Assembly (NCBI GenBank): GCA_963575645.1
Contig: OY754464.1
Span: forward strand, 48,164,192-48,228,191
Length of the DNA: 64,000 nucleotides
Direction of reading: 5' to 3'
Source: Xanthostigma xanthostigma
Taxonomy: Eukaryota > Arthropoda > Insecta > Raphidioptera > Raphidiidae
Positions 9,789 to 20,683 of this stretch are shown one piece after another (positions within the stretch are counted from its first letter, which is position 1; each line of letters opens with the position of its first letter). Below the pieces are notes generated by a model. It had not been told where the DNA came from, searched no databases, and saw only the letters and a list, made by a program, of their open reading frames with translations. Both the position numbers and the translations under genes were made by a program.

Positions 9789-12700
9789 ATGGGTTTAATT
9801 GGAAAAATTAATGAATATAACCCTGAAATGGAACAATTTGAAGCATACATGGAGCGCCTTCAGCAGTTTTTCATTGTCAATGCTGTTGAAGACAATATGA
9901 AAATGCCCATGTTAATAACCATGATTGGACCTTGTGCATACGGAATTTTGAAAAATATACTTTCTCCAGAACTTCCGACAAACAAATCTTATGATCAATT
10001 AGTGGCTGCTTTACAAGCACATTATGGACCAAAGTACAATGTGATTGCAGAACGGTTTATATTAAATAAACGTGATCAAAAAGATAACGAAACTATTAGT
10101 GATTATGTGGTAGAATTAAAGAAACTATCAAATACATGTGATTACGGACAATTCTTGGATAACGCGTTACGTGATCGGTTCGTGTGTGGTGTGAAATCCG
10201 TACCTATTCAAAAGCGACTTTTATCTGAGGACACATTAGACTTTAAACAAGCTGTGAAAATTGCAACCGGTATGGAATTGGCCGATAAACAGACACAAAT
10301 TATGCATCCGGTAGTGCCTGTTTGTGCAGTAAAGAAAAAAGAATTTCGTCGTACAGGAAAACGATTTGAAAACATTCGTTCTTTGTGTAAAAACTGCGGT
10401 ACAGCTCATCGTGATGACGAATGTCCAGCTAGGAAATGGAGATGTTTCATATGTCATAAAAAAGGAAAAACTAGCAAGGTTTGTCGATCTAAGGACAGAT
10501 ATAAAAAACCATCAGTGAAACAAATTGATGAAGCAACAAATGACATTCCTTCAGATTCTGATACCGAGACTGAACATAGCGATTTAGAAGAAGAATTGGT
10601 AGGTAATCTGAATATCAACAACATAATCGAATTACAGTCAAAAGGTAGACATGTAGTAAAATTGTTGGTCGAAGACGTTCCATTAAACATGGAAGTGGAC
10701 ACTGGTGCGGTAGTATCTATCCTCAGTAAAGGAATGTATAAGAAACATTTTCGACATATTCCATTGCAATCATCGAATGTAGAACTGAAAACTGTTAGTG
10801 GAGATGCGCTGGAAATAAATGGAATAATTGAAGTACGGGTCAAACATCTTAATAATAACTTAAAATTACCAATTGTAATATGTAGATCACGAACATTGCC
10901 TTTATTGGGAAGACAATGGCTTGATAAACTTAAACCAAATTGGCGATATGTGCTTGACCTGAAATCAGTTGAATTGACAAGCTTGAAAGATCAATTTGCA
11001 ATTAAATATCCTCATTGTTTTAAACAACAGGGTGACAAAATTTGTGGATTTCAAGCAAATTTAATTTTAAAAGAAAACGCAATACCTGTGTTTAAAAAAG
11101 CGTATGAAGTTCCTTATAAATTAAAAGAGAAGGTTAAGGAAGAGCTCAAAACATGGCAAGAAAAAGGATTTATTACACAAATATATAACTCTGAATGGGC
11201 AACCCCTTTAGTTGTTGTACCAAAGAAAGGAGGAGCAGTACGATTATGTGCTGATTTTAAAACGACTGTAAATCCAGCTTTAAGGATTGATCAGTACCCG
11301 TTACCAAAGATTCAAGATATATTTGCAAAATTGACAGGGAAAGTATTTTGTGTTATAGACTTAAAAGAAGCATACTTACAGTTAGAAGTAAGTCCAGAAT
11401 CACAAGAAGTAATGGTTATAAATACTGAATGTGGATTATACAAGTGCCATCGAATGCTTTATGGAATATCGAGTGGCCCAAGTATTTTTCAAAGTGTGAT
11501 GGACAGAGTATTGCAAGGTATTGATGATGTGGTGTGTTATATCGACGATATTCTAATTAGCGGTGAAACAGAACAACAATGCATGACAAAACTACATATG
11601 GTCATGGCACGTCTCAATAATCATCATATTAAAATAAATTGGGATAAATCAGAATTTTTCAAAACTGAAATACGGTATCTTGGTTTTACGCTTTGTTCAG
11701 AAGGAATAAAACCAACACTAGACAAAATCGATGCAATTCAAAAATGCCCAGCTCCCAAAGATGTCACGCAGCTCAAATCCTACTTGGGATTACTAAATTT
11801 TTATGCGAAATTTATTCCAATGTCATCAACCTTATTGCAACCATTAAACAATTTGCTGTCAAAAAATATAAAGTTTGAATGGTCAAAGTCATGTGATGAA
11901 GCTTTTATGAAGAGTAAAGAAATGCTAATCAACCATAACTTGTTAGTGCATTACAATCCGGCATTACCGTTGCGTGTCGTAACAGACGCATCGCCATATG
12001 GTATTGGTGCTGTATTGTGTCATGTTATTAATAATGAAGAAAAGCCGATAGCTTTTGCAAGCGCCACATTAACATCAGCGCAGAAGAATTATTCTCAATA
12101 CGAACGAGAAGGATTAGCAGTGATATTTGGGATACAAAAGTTTCACAAGTTTCTCTATGGACAACAATTTGAGATAATCACTGATGCTCAAGTGATCCAG
12201 AGAATTTTTGGTGAAAAAAGAAATATTCCAACACTTGCGGCCGCTAGGTTACAAAGGTGGGCTTTAATACTGTCAGCTTACAACTATAAATTAAAATATC
12301 GCAATAATGTTAAGAATGCAGATATGTTGTCCAGACTGCCTCTTGAAGAGTCCTTTTTAGATGAAGCTGAAGTGTGTGCTATTTTCCCTCCAATATCAGT
12401 GGAAAAAGTAGCAAAAGAAACAACGAAAGACAAAATTTTAGTTTCTGTAAGAGAAATGTCAAAAAGGGGATGGCCAAATAATGTGGATCCTGAACTGGTG
12501 CCGTATTTTAGAAGACGAGAAGAAATTTCCACAGTGGAAGGTGTACTTGTGTGGGGATCTCGTGTAATTATACCTAAGAATTTAAGACACGAAGTTCTTA
12601 AAGAATTGCATGATCACCATCCCGGCATTGTGAAAATGAAATTGTTAGCTAGAGAAATTTGTTGGTGGCCAAGTATAGATGCCAACATTGAAGATACGGT

Positions 12701-13778
12701 TAGAAACTGTGAAACGTGTCAGTTTACAGAAATCCTAGGACAGTACAAGTATTTGACGCCATGGCCCATTACAAATAAGACATTTGAACGAGTGCACATA
12801 GATTACGTGAAATATAAAAATTATATGATCTTAGTGCTGGTTGATTGTTATTCGTTTTGGATTGAGGCATGGATCGTTAAAAGAGCAACTGCACAAGAAA
12901 CTGTATCCAGACTGAGAGAGTGCTTTGCTACGTTAGGAATTCCCGATGCGATTGTGTCTGATAACGGAGCGCCTTTCAATTCGGAAGAATTTATCGAGTT
13001 TTGCCTTAATAATGGAATCAAGGTAATAAAGTCGCCTCCATATCATTCTCCGTCAAATGGTACTGCGGAAAAAGCCGTTCAAATTGTGAAAGGAAAATTA
13101 AAGAAGATGGCGTACCAAGCTCCCCATATACCGATTGATCTTCTGTTAATAAATTTGTTGTTTCATTGTAGAAATATTCCGAATACGGTAACTGGTAAGA
13201 GTCCTGCTGAACTTGTATTACGATTCGCCCCAAAAACGAGACTACACATGCTCAAACCGAGTTTCAACAAGCTACGCAATCCAATTATTCAGCAGGAACA
13301 TCTACATAAAGAATTCTTTCCACAAGAAAGTGTCAGACTAAAAATGCCAGGGTATAATGAATTTAGATGGGCTACTGGTGTCGTCCTTAAAAGGTGCAGT
13401 AAAGTAACATATCTAGTTTACTGTAATGAAACGAAAAAAGAACGACTTTTTCATGCTGATCAAATGAGAAAATTGACGTGTGACACGGAAGTGCCAAAAA
13501 TTGAAATGCAGCCTATGAAAACTTCCTTTACTCCGGAACGACTTTTAGCTCAGCCAACAGGGCCTCTAGAAATTCAGAAGTTACCTTTAATAGAAAAAAC
13601 GATTGAAACAAAAGGCGGTTCAAAGTCAAGAGAACTGCAACCTCTAGAATTGAAAAAACAAAGTCCTGTACCAGCTCCGGCACAGCCTATTATGGTGGAA
13701 ATTCAGAGAACGCCACCTGGTCCTGTTTTACGTCGTTCGTCTAGGAAAACCAAGCCTCCAGATCGACTGGTCTTATAA
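9789..13778 (+). CDS. gag-pol: single-frame gag-pol polyprotein of the LTR retrotransposon
   Basis: The 1329-residue polyprotein should make virus-like particles and copy and insert the element. Gag occupies roughly residues 1-235 and ends in two zinc knuckles (C200-x2-C-x3-H-x4-C and C219-x2-C222). The second knuckle has Lys227 where the zinc-binding His is expected. An aspartic protease follows with D304-T-G-A. The reverse transcriptase spans about 430-610, with D524 in the FCVIDLKEAY block and Y584-I-D-D. RNase H follows, with D733 in VVTDAS. Integrase has H941/H944-type and C974/C977 zinc residues, then the D1005, D1058, E1094 triad with the typical 35-residue spacing. The ATG at 9789 is preceded by AAA and followed by G, a fair start context; nothing upstream extends the frame better. 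There is no frameshift between gag and pol, so the ratio of products must be set in another way. No stops or frame breaks are visible. Confidence 0.95.
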   Translation: MGLIGKINEYNPEMEQFEAYMERLQQFFIVNAVEDNMKMPMLITMIGPCAYGILKNILSPELPTNKSYDQLVAALQAHYGPKYNVIAERFILNKRDQKDNETISDYVVELKKLSNTCDYGQFLDNALRDRFVCGVKSVPIQKRLLSEDTLDFKQAVKIATGMELADKQTQIMHPVVPVCAVKKKEFRRTGKRFENIRSLCKNCGTAHRDDECPARKWRCFICHKKGKTSKVCRSKDRYKKPSVKQIDEATNDIPSDSDTETEHSDLEEELVGNLNINNIIELQSKGRHVVKLLVEDVPLNMEVDTGAVVSILSKGMYKKHFRHIPLQSSNVELKTVSGDALEINGIIEVRVKHLNNNLKLPIVICRSRTLPLLGRQWLDKLKPNWRYVLDLKSVELTSLKDQFAIKYPHCFKQQGDKICGFQANLILKENAIPVFKKAYEVPYKLKEKVKEELKTWQEKGFITQIYNSEWATPLVVVPKKGGAVRLCADFKTTVNPALRIDQYPLPKIQDIFAKLTGKVFCVIDLKEAYLQLEVSPESQEVMVINTECGLYKCHRMLYGISSGPSIFQSVMDRVLQGIDDVVCYIDDILISGETEQQCMTKLHMVMARLNNHHIKINWDKSEFFKTEIRYLGFTLCSEGIKPTLDKIDAIQKCPAPKDVTQLKSYLGLLNFYAKFIPMSSTLLQPLNNLLSKNIKFEWSKSCDEAFMKSKEMLINHNLLVHYNPALPLRVVTDASPYGIGAVLCHVINNEEKPIAFASATLTSAQKNYSQYEREGLAVIFGIQKFHKFLYGQQFEIITDAQVIQRIFGEKRNIPTLAAARLQRWALILSAYNYKLKYRNNVKNADMLSRLPLEESFLDEAEVCAIFPPISVEKVAKETTKDKILVSVREMSKRGWPNNVDPELVPYFRRREEISTVEGVLVWGSRVIIPKNLRHEVLKELHDHHPGIVKMKLLAREICWWPSIDANIEDTVRNCETCQFTEILGQYKYLTPWPITNKTFERVHIDYVKYKNYMILVLVDCYSFWIEAWIVKRATAQETVSRLRECFATLGIPDAIVSDNGAPFNSEEFIEFCLNNGIKVIKSPPYHSPSNGTAEKAVQIVKGKLKKMAYQAPHIPIDLLLINLLFHCRNIPNTVTGKSPAELVLRFAPKTRLHMLKPSFNKLRNPIIQQEHLHKEFFPQESVRLKMPGYNEFRWATGVVLKRCSKVTYLVYCNETKKERLFHADQMRKLTCDTEVPKIEMQPMKTSFTPERLLAQPTGPLEIQKLPLIEKTIETKGGSKSRELQPLELKKQSPVPAPAQPIMVEIQRTPPGPVLRRSSRKTKPPDRLVL

Positions 13779-13812
13779 TATAAACATATTCTATAATATT
13801 GCTTTTTTATTT

Positions 13813-13825
13813 AGTAAGGGGAGAA
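13813..13825 (+). promoter_or_regulatory. polypurine tract
   Basis: AGTAAGGGGAGAA sits directly before the 3' LTR and is purine-rich except for one T. It is in the position of the plus-strand primer of LTR elements. Confidence 0.85.
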
Positions 13826-13970
13826 TGCATAGTATTATAAATATTATGTAGTAGGCACGGGAGAAAAACAACGGAGTCAGTTGAAAATAAATATAATTTG
13901 AGTTCACGTCAAGTTGTCGTTATTTGGTTATAACTATCTGAACCCGGTTCCAGTATATTAATACAGTGCA
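13826..13970 (+). repeat. 3' LTR, 145 bp
   Basis: It is identical to the 5' LTR over all 145 bases as far as I can read. The AATAAA at 13886-13891 would serve transcript ending. Confidence 0.95.
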
Positions 13971-13975
13971 ATTAT
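13971..13975 (+). repeat. target site duplication, right (ATTAT)
   Basis: This is the second copy of the 5-bp duplication; it is followed by TCGCAC, the rest of the palindromic target. Confidence 0.95.
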
Positions 13976-14498
13976 TCGCACTAAATAAGTATAATAATTA
14001 TCACTTTACAAAATTATTTTTTAAATATGATTGCAGGTATTCAATTCGTTTCTAATTTTGCACACTGCTTAAACGTTCTTCTTTTTGTTGTATTACAATA
14101 TGAAGCTCAGATAACAGATCGAAAAAATATTTTACTAAAATTGTCATATAGAGGCGCAAGTAGCAAAAGCGTTGAGCTAAGCCGTCAGATGGCATCATGC
14201 AGCATTGCTGTGACGTTGTTCAGCGTTGCTGTATTCTGTCTTAATGTATGTCTTTATATATAAGTTTAATAATTAATTAATTTACAAATACAAAAGCAAT
14301 AATAAATTTTTTAGTTGTCGATGTCAGTAGAGCAAGCAATTATCTGTAAAATGATATATATAATTTATGTGGAGAAATTGTGTGGTTTTTTTCTAAAAAG
14401 GGAGGCAAACATCTTAACCTTAGCGTATTAATATATATGATACAGATTATGACTTTTTAGAATTTTTTTTTGTTCAAGTGTAATAAATTTGAAAATTA
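13976..14498. other. non-coding stretch; small unrecognised frame
   Basis: A 78-codon ATG frame at 14027-14263 on the plus strand has a hydrophobic second half but no domain I know, and nothing around it suggests a gene. The rest is AT-rich. Confidence 0.3.
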
Positions 14499-14871
14499 AT
14501 GACATTCACGTGATCAGCGTTCCGATAAACTTTGAAAATTACATCCATGTTGATTTTTAGATTATTTACCTCATTTCACCGTCTGAAGGGTTTGTTTTGA
14601 AAAAGCACGAAACATTATGTTTAGTTATTTGTTGACAGGAGTAATTCTGTGCATTTTCGAATTGATACTTCTATCTTACGTGATTTCTCCATGCAAATTT
14701 TGAATCCTTGTTACGCCTTTTTAGGGGTTGAATTTTAAAAAATCTGTTCTCAGCGGATGCTTACGTCATAATAACTATCTGTGTGCCAAATTTCAGCCTT
14801 ATTCGTTCAGTAGTTTGAGCTGTGCGTTGAGAAATCAGTCAGTCAGTCACGGTTTCCTTTGATATATTAGA
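14499..14871 (-). mobile_element. 5' part of a non-autonomous Helitron, same family as 51592-52071
   Basis: Read on the minus strand from 14871, it begins TCTAATATATCAAAGGAAAC, then CGTGACTGACTGACTGA, preceded by A, as Helitrons that insert between A and T do. The next 370 bases align with 51592-51960, including the block around TTTCAACCCCTAAAAAGG. The 3' hairpin and CTAG are missing at the low-coordinate side, so the copy is truncated. Confidence 0.7.
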
Positions 14872-15581
14872 TTATCTGTTTATAACTTCCTATTTGCATA
14901 TTAATATTTTCTTAAAATTGGTAGGTTCCACCCCATCTAGTCGATATCATTAAAATTTTAGGGGTACATTTTAATTTTTATTGAAGGAATACACTTCTAA
15001 GTAATATTGTACTTTTTGTGACTTATTTTATTTTTTATCCTTTTTCACAAATATCGACAATGAGGGGGCGGGAGAATGTAAAGGTAAATTTAACTCAGAA
15101 AGAGGTCACGAACTCATGAAGAATACTGATATCAATCATTTTTATATTGAAATATTATACATGTTAACATGCTTTTTAATAATCATAGCCTACTTTCGTA
15201 TTGATGGTAGTTACATGAAAAAAACGCATACTGGCTTATCGATTTCCACGCAAACAAAGTGTGTTATAATTATTTACCTATATATCAAAGAGTTTTTATT
15301 TCATTTTAGAAACATTTAAAAAAACCCGACTCAAAGTGACTACCTAATCGGCTGTTTAAAAAAATTATGAAAAAACTTAATTAGTTTAATTTTGACCTGG
15401 TGGTGTTATCATCTTTTAGAAACTTTAAAAACATTAATTTCCCGTTTTTGATGTTCTAAAAATATGTACATATAATAAAAAAACATATTTTTTGTAATAA
15501 CTTCAGATCTTACATAATAGTCTAGAAAAATTGACATTTTTTATTATATCTCATGTTTCACTCTCAATATCAGTGAGTAGT
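14872..15581. other. non-coding stretch
   Basis: No gene is supported. A 67-codon ATG frame at 15116-15319 has no recognisable feature. Confidence 0.4.
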
Positions 15582-16046
15582 ACATGCCTTTGTACACAGA
15601 TAGCGCCACAATTTAGATAAAGTAAGAAAGAGACAGCCCTGTGGCATCTCTCGTCAGATTATGTCATAATAATCTTTGTGCGGTCACAGTTCAGACGAGT
15701 GTTATCAAATATTGTTTTTTTCACACATGTGTTTTAGACTAGCTCTAAACATCGTACTTCGTGATCTTAAGAGTGAAACATGACATTACGATCGAGCGAG
15801 ACGCCAAAGGCAAGCGAAGCTCGATTATAATTATATCGATTGTTTTGCTCGAAGAGATCACCCCCAACCCAAGTTTTTTTTAGCATTAAACGGCAAATGC
15901 ATGGAGAATCAGGAATTCCCACCCGTGATCTCTTCAATTCGTATTCACTTTGAACTTTATGACATAATCTAACGAGAAATGGCACAGGGCTGTCTCTTAC
16001 TTTATCTGAATTGTGACGCTGTCTGTGTACATAGACAAAGGCATGT
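15582..16046. mobile_element. foldback element with about 88-bp arms
   Basis: The arms 15582-15669 and 15957-16046 are reverse complements with few mismatches; landmarks are GACAGCCCTGTGGCAT (15631) and its inverse near 15983. The 290-bp centre holds a second small inverted pair around GATCGAGCGAG. A minus-strand frame runs through one arm and is not a gene. No target duplication could be fixed. Confidence 0.7.
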
Positions 16047-16689
16047 ATTTTTGTGATCTCTTTGAGCGAAACAATCGATGTAATTATATGATCACGCTTT
16101 TTATGAAAAAAATTAAACATAACGTGTTAAAAATCGGTCCAAAAATATAAAAAAAAATTAATTTTTTTCTTTTTATTGTTATTAACAAAATTGTTTTAGG
16201 CAATATCAGACCAGGTTAACGCTTGATGAGATGGATTTTCATAATCAGTACGGTCCCCCGAACTAATTGCAATGAAAAATTTCAATCCGAATGGAATTCG
16301 AAACGACATCGCCGATGTCACCTGGTCTAATCATGATATGAAAGTAACTATGGTCATTGTACTTGAATTTGAATTGAATCTTTTTTGTTGTTTTCAATGG
16401 AGACGGTTTTTCAAAAAAAACAAATATTTAGTTAACAATAGCCTCACTTTTTAAAAATAAATTTAAATAGTTAAGTATTTCAACGGAACTTTATTCTGTC
16501 CAGTGTTAAGATGATACCATATTTTTTTCAAATTCTTACACTGTTATTTAATACTATAAAAAAATTATTTTATGCGTTGTACTCCCTCACAGGGCGTTGC
16601 GTTCGAGCTGTAATGGCCGTGCGGAACCCTATTTTCAGCGTTAAATTAAAACTATAAATAATAGAGATAATTCCGGGAGTGGGACTTTT
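16047..16689. other. non-coding stretch
   Basis: No gene. A short plus-strand ATG frame (16272-16454) shows nothing recognisable. A piece at 16600-16640 contains GGAACCCTATTT text typical of element tails. Confidence 0.4.
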
Positions 16690-16945
16690 CTCCTTTTTAA
16701 AAATCTATTTTTAAATTTCCGCTATCGCTTATAGGTTTTGAGTAATTGCCAAAAAAACTGAAGGGATTTTTTTGCCTTTTCGTTTTTGTGTTAATAACAA
16801 ATGCAACTTTTGTCGGCGAAAAAAATAAAAAAGTCTTTTTCGGAATATTTTTCCGAATCGAATAAGCTATTGCTCATATTTTTGGAGACTTGGGTCTATT
16901 TTTCTCATATTTCTCAGTTCTTGATTAGGCTACAATAAAATAAAT
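16690..16945 (+). repeat. half-copy of the 58.3-59.1 kb foldback family
   Basis: It aligns with the right arm of the foldback at 58293-59107 (58845-59080), sharing TTTCCGCTATCGCTTATAG, then GCCAAAAA, then ATTTTTCCGAATCGAATAA. Only one arm is present here. Confidence 0.7.
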
Positions 16946-18110
16946 GATTTTCACATCAGAATAAGTATATTTGTAATATTTTTGACAGTCCAGTTTGACC
17001 ACATTTGATTGTGAGTTTATTTAAGCTGACAATGCCTACTATGCGGTCTCTTTTGCTCATATGGATTTAAATGACAACTGACAGAAATATTATTATTGGA
17101 ATGATAAAATCAAATCACTTCTGTTTTACTTCACGCACTAGTGCGAAAAAGTGTCATTTTGCAACCACTGTACAGGCTTGAGCAGCTATTTTATAGGGGG
17201 TCGTGTAAAAATATATTTTAATTCATAATATAAAAATAAAAATGAAAATTTAAGGTAATGATATGTGAGGTAATTTTAAAACAGTCATAATTAGTGAAAT
17301 TTTAAATAGAAAAATAAGTTTGGGACCGTTCTACAACCCTCCGAGGGATCCTGCGTCCCCCCTTTTGGGGGGAATCTCCCTTATAGTTTGCACATCTCTA
17401 ATCTAAACAACAAATCAACGAGGGTTTTTAGTATGTACGAGCTTTATTTTTAACGTTTAAAATATAATAACGCTAAAAAACATTTCAGGAACCAAAAGCA
17501 TAATTGGGGAACATTTCTGAAAAAAATAAGTGTGATAAGTGCGTATAAAACGGCATATTTCTATTCAACAAACAAACAAAATTATTACTAACTTTTTAGT
17601 ACTTTTTTATTAACATAACTAATAAAAGCTTGTTTTAAAAAAAATCTTTTATTTATTTTTAAGTTTTTAGTGTGCTTATTAAAAGTTCGATTTGCAACCA
17701 GGTCAAGTTATTATATTGTATTGTCGTCGGAACTACATACGTCAGCAAAATTTCAACTTCATCGGATAACGGGAAGTAGTTAAAAGTGCAACTTGCAACC
17801 GGGCGAAAGCTGGAACGGTTAGCTTGTAAAATGAGAGACAGCGAGTTTTAACAGCCACATACGCAATAATATTATCACGTACGAGAGACATAGAGTATTT
17901 CTTGCACGTATCCTGTATAAAATAGCTGACTTTCACATAATTTAACAAAAATTGATGGTTCAATTTTGAGCAAGTTTACTTCAAATTTTAAACTGCGTTT
18001 GATTTTCATACATTTACTATGGAAATGGTAATATGACTATGACTCTATGCAGATATGAAGAGTAGCTATTTTATAGGGACTCGTGCAAAAATAGGGATCA
18101 TTTAATTCGC
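16946..18110. repeat. dispersed repeat family with AGCTATTTTATAGG blocks
   Basis: The block AGCTATTTTATAGG plus a CGTGCAAAAA-like sequel occurs near 17186 and 18064, and in inverse near 17903. The same blocks recur in both orientations at 54940-55660. Bases 17570-17700 match 36530-36640. It is a patchwork of old element fragments with no coding frame. Confidence 0.55.
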
Positions 18111-19440
18111 CCATCTAGAAATTTTGTCGTTAACTTCGCTCAAATTTATAATTAATTATTGCGGTGCTCACATGCTTTGCTCGTTCCTTCTTTCTAAATT
18201 AGAATCAATCCGATTTGCACTCGGATGAATCCGGGCCAACAGACCTAAACTTTCCTCACGAAATAAGCTGTCGATAGACAGATCTGTTCGTTATAGTTAA
18301 TTCGCTTTGATTTTCACCCGGGAAAATCGTTATTACAGATCTAAACCTCCCCGATGAAAAATGCTATCGAATTATATATAAACCACTTTCAAATCCGTTC
18401 AGTAGTTCTGGTGTTTTTAGCAGACAGACGCTAACGGAAACTTTCTTTTTATATTGACAGAGATGTGATGAATTATAATGGTTGGTGACGATGTGCTCGA
18501 TTATTCTTCCAATTCATTTGTTATGTCGGACAAAATATTATAACGAACGATTGAACTTTCGTGTTTATTTACAGAACATAACGTAAATAGAGAGTAGTAG
18601 AGCGAAAAGGTTCTATGAATATGCACAAATTGGGCGGGACAGGAGGGTGGTGAATGTAATGATAAACATGAGAGCTGCTTTAAGAATTCAAATTGTTACA
18701 TAGAATTCCCACCTCTAATATTTATTGTCTATAAATAATAATTAAATGTCTTAAAAATTTTACTACGGTTGCTTATAAACTGCAACTTTAAATAATTGTA
18801 ATTATGTATTATAAAAAAAAAACAATGTCTTATGCGATAATCCAAAGTGGTGGCGCGATCTACCGGTAGCACACGATCGATGATTTGGCGACCGCTGATT
18901 TGTACTTACGCTTATTTCTATTAGACGAAATGCAGCATGAGTGTATGATCGAAGATCTATTATAACACTTACGGCTTTTTTTGTCCTGGTACCACTTGCA
19001 CCTAATGTTGAGTGAATCAGGGCTGACCGATATTTAAAGTCAATAATTATAATTTACAGACAAATAGACAATTAGTTATTGGACAGCTATAAGCATCGGT
19101 CTGTTAGAACTCAGGTAGGACCAAACCTTCACTTAGTAGCCTGTATTTAGAGGAGGAACTCGTCATGACATGTAAAATTTAATCAAAATCGTTTAAGCAA
19201 AAAAATAATTTTCAAGTTTTAACCTGTGTTTAGGGAGCTACTTCTGCCACGTTTGAGTTAAAACAGATTTTGCAATTTTTCCTCGAGACGTGAACGTCTT
19301 GAACACGTATGTTTTTGGGAAAATCGATTTAGTTATTTGTTCTCTAGGTACGATCACATACAGACACACTTTTTTCAAAAATCACCTTTTTGGTATAAAG
19401 TTACCTAAAACTAAAAAAAAATAATATCATAAAACTTATC
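18111..19440. other. non-coding stretch with element remnants
   Basis: No gene. Bases 18380-18470 resemble the tail region of LINE or Helitron remnants. No other structure seen. Confidence 0.4.
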
Positions 19441-20060
19441 CTATACTTATCCTTCGTAAAACAGGACTGTATGATCTTAACGGTTAGCGGATTTAACAAA
19501 CTATTATCGGTGAATAAATGAACTTAACCTAACCTAAATTGCAATGATAACTAAATCAAACAATAATCATGGAGACTATTCACGGAGTGCGAACTCAAAT
19601 AAAAGAATTGACAGAATCTGCCCACTAAATTTTTTTATTTTTTTGCCACCAGCATTGATAATAATATTTCCCTTTTGCATTGACGTGGATTTAATGAACA
19701 ATTAATTTCCCTTTGTCATTTTAATTTTGCTAAGGATATTTTCATAATTTATTTACTTACCTAATTAAATTAAAGCAGGCTAAATTATTTGTTCAATTTT
19801 AGAAGGCTTAGCTTCATTGTTTCAGTACATACCCCTCCATCGTTGCGGTGCACGGTACACGAGTACCCTCTTATTTAGAGAAGTAGAGTTCGTGCTCTTT
19901 GTTTAGTCTTCATCACAATAATCTTGACTGTCGGTTTTAAGAAAATATCGATGAATAAATAATCCTATCCTATCCTAACCTTATCTACAACGACCCACGT
20001 GACCTTGGCAGCTAGCGACTTGAAGAAAATACCATCTGTGAATAAATAAACCTAACCTAA
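19441..20060. repeat. degenerate tandem array, left part
   Basis: Units of roughly 80-100 bases repeat the order CTTGGCAGTTAGC, AAGAAAATA, TGAATAAATAAACC, then TAACCTAACC. Copies seen here are near 19490-19560 and 19920-20060. The array resumes at 21371 after a Harbinger insertion. Units are diverged and spacing is irregular. Confidence 0.6.
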
Positions 20061-20440
20061 AGGCTAATTTACACTTTGTTAAAAGCCTTGTTTACACTTT
20101 GATGTAAGTACTAAAAAGTACTAAAGTGTAAACCGGCCTTAAAGGCCTGTTTACACTTTGATTAGTGTTTAGTGCGAGTGATTAGTGCAGGTGTTTAGTG
20201 ATTAGTACTAAACACGTTTGGACCGCAATTGATTAGTGCGAGTAATTAGTGTTTAGCGAAGTAGAGTGATTAGAAGCGTATTCTATTTTTTTGCGAGTAG
20301 CCTTGTCCCTCGTGCCTTCCTTCACCCCTCACTCGCAGCGTGCCTGCCACTAAACACGTTTGGACATACTTTTTGTTTAGCAAGTGTTTAGTGCTTGAAG
20401 GGACGCTAGTGTATATGCATGCAATATTTCGGTTTTAATA

Positions 20441-20569
20441 ATGGCAAAGTGGACTGAAGATACAACCTGTAAGTTTGTAGAAGAATATCTAAAAAATGAA
20501 TGTCTTTACAATTGTAAAGACCCTAAATACAAAAATAAAGGAGCCCCTTTTTGGTGTGGCCAGTTCTAA
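20441..20569 (+). pseudogene. MADF-type DNA-binding protein fragment of a Harbinger element
   Basis: The frame starts MAKWTEDTTCKFVEEYL, goes on to ECLYNCKDPKYKNK, and stops after 42 codons. PIF/Harbinger elements carry, next to the transposase, a second protein with a Myb/SANT or MADF domain that brings the transposase to the ends. The order W-T-E, F-V/I-E-x-Y, E-C-L-Y/W-N, P-x-Y-K/R-N/D is the start of a MADF domain. The domain normally spans about 80-90 residues, so less than half is left; an internal deletion joins it to unrelated sequence at about 20535. A convergent frame at 20489-20683 (minus, MSGIEQTTTMDEQ...) lies downstream and may be a further relic. Confidence 0.7.
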
Positions 20570-20683
20570 TTTCACATGTTCTTCGATTTCAGATACCACC
20601 GCGTTTAATATTTCTTCAATTATTTCCTGCAATTGCAAGCGCGATTGTTCGTCCATAGTTGTTGTCTGTTCGATGCCAGACAT
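20489..20683 (-). pseudogene. short acidic/coil frame, possible Harbinger relic
   Basis: The minus-strand ATG frame of 64 codons has a helical-looking stretch (QLQEIIEEILNAVVSEIEE) and then runs into the antisense of the MADF fragment. Its position inside a Harbinger element and its ATG start suggest it is the N-terminus of the element's second protein, cut by deletion. I do not recognise a domain. Confidence 0.35.

Larger units (their letters stand above)
9414..13970 (+). mobile_element. intact Ty3/gypsy LTR retrotransposon, probably mag lineage
   Basis: The 4557-bp element has LTRs at both ends, a primer site, one gag-pol frame, a polypurine tract and a 5-bp target duplication, so every part needed for retrotransposition is present. 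There is no envelope-like frame. The order protease, reverse transcriptase, RNase H, integrase places it in Ty3/gypsy. The very short LTRs, the tRNA-Ser primer and the single fused frame point to the mag lineage; that last step is an inference. Because the two LTRs are identical over 145 bp and the frame is unbroken, the insertion is recent. It interrupts a palindromic site. Confidence 0.95.

Noticed and set aside
9789..13778. Endogenous retrovirus with envelope
   Set aside because: There is no frame between integrase and the 3' LTR long enough for an envelope protein; the C-terminal tail has no membrane segment.
15767..16120. 117-codon minus-strand frame
   Set aside because: It lies across one arm and the centre of a foldback element and has no recognisable domain.
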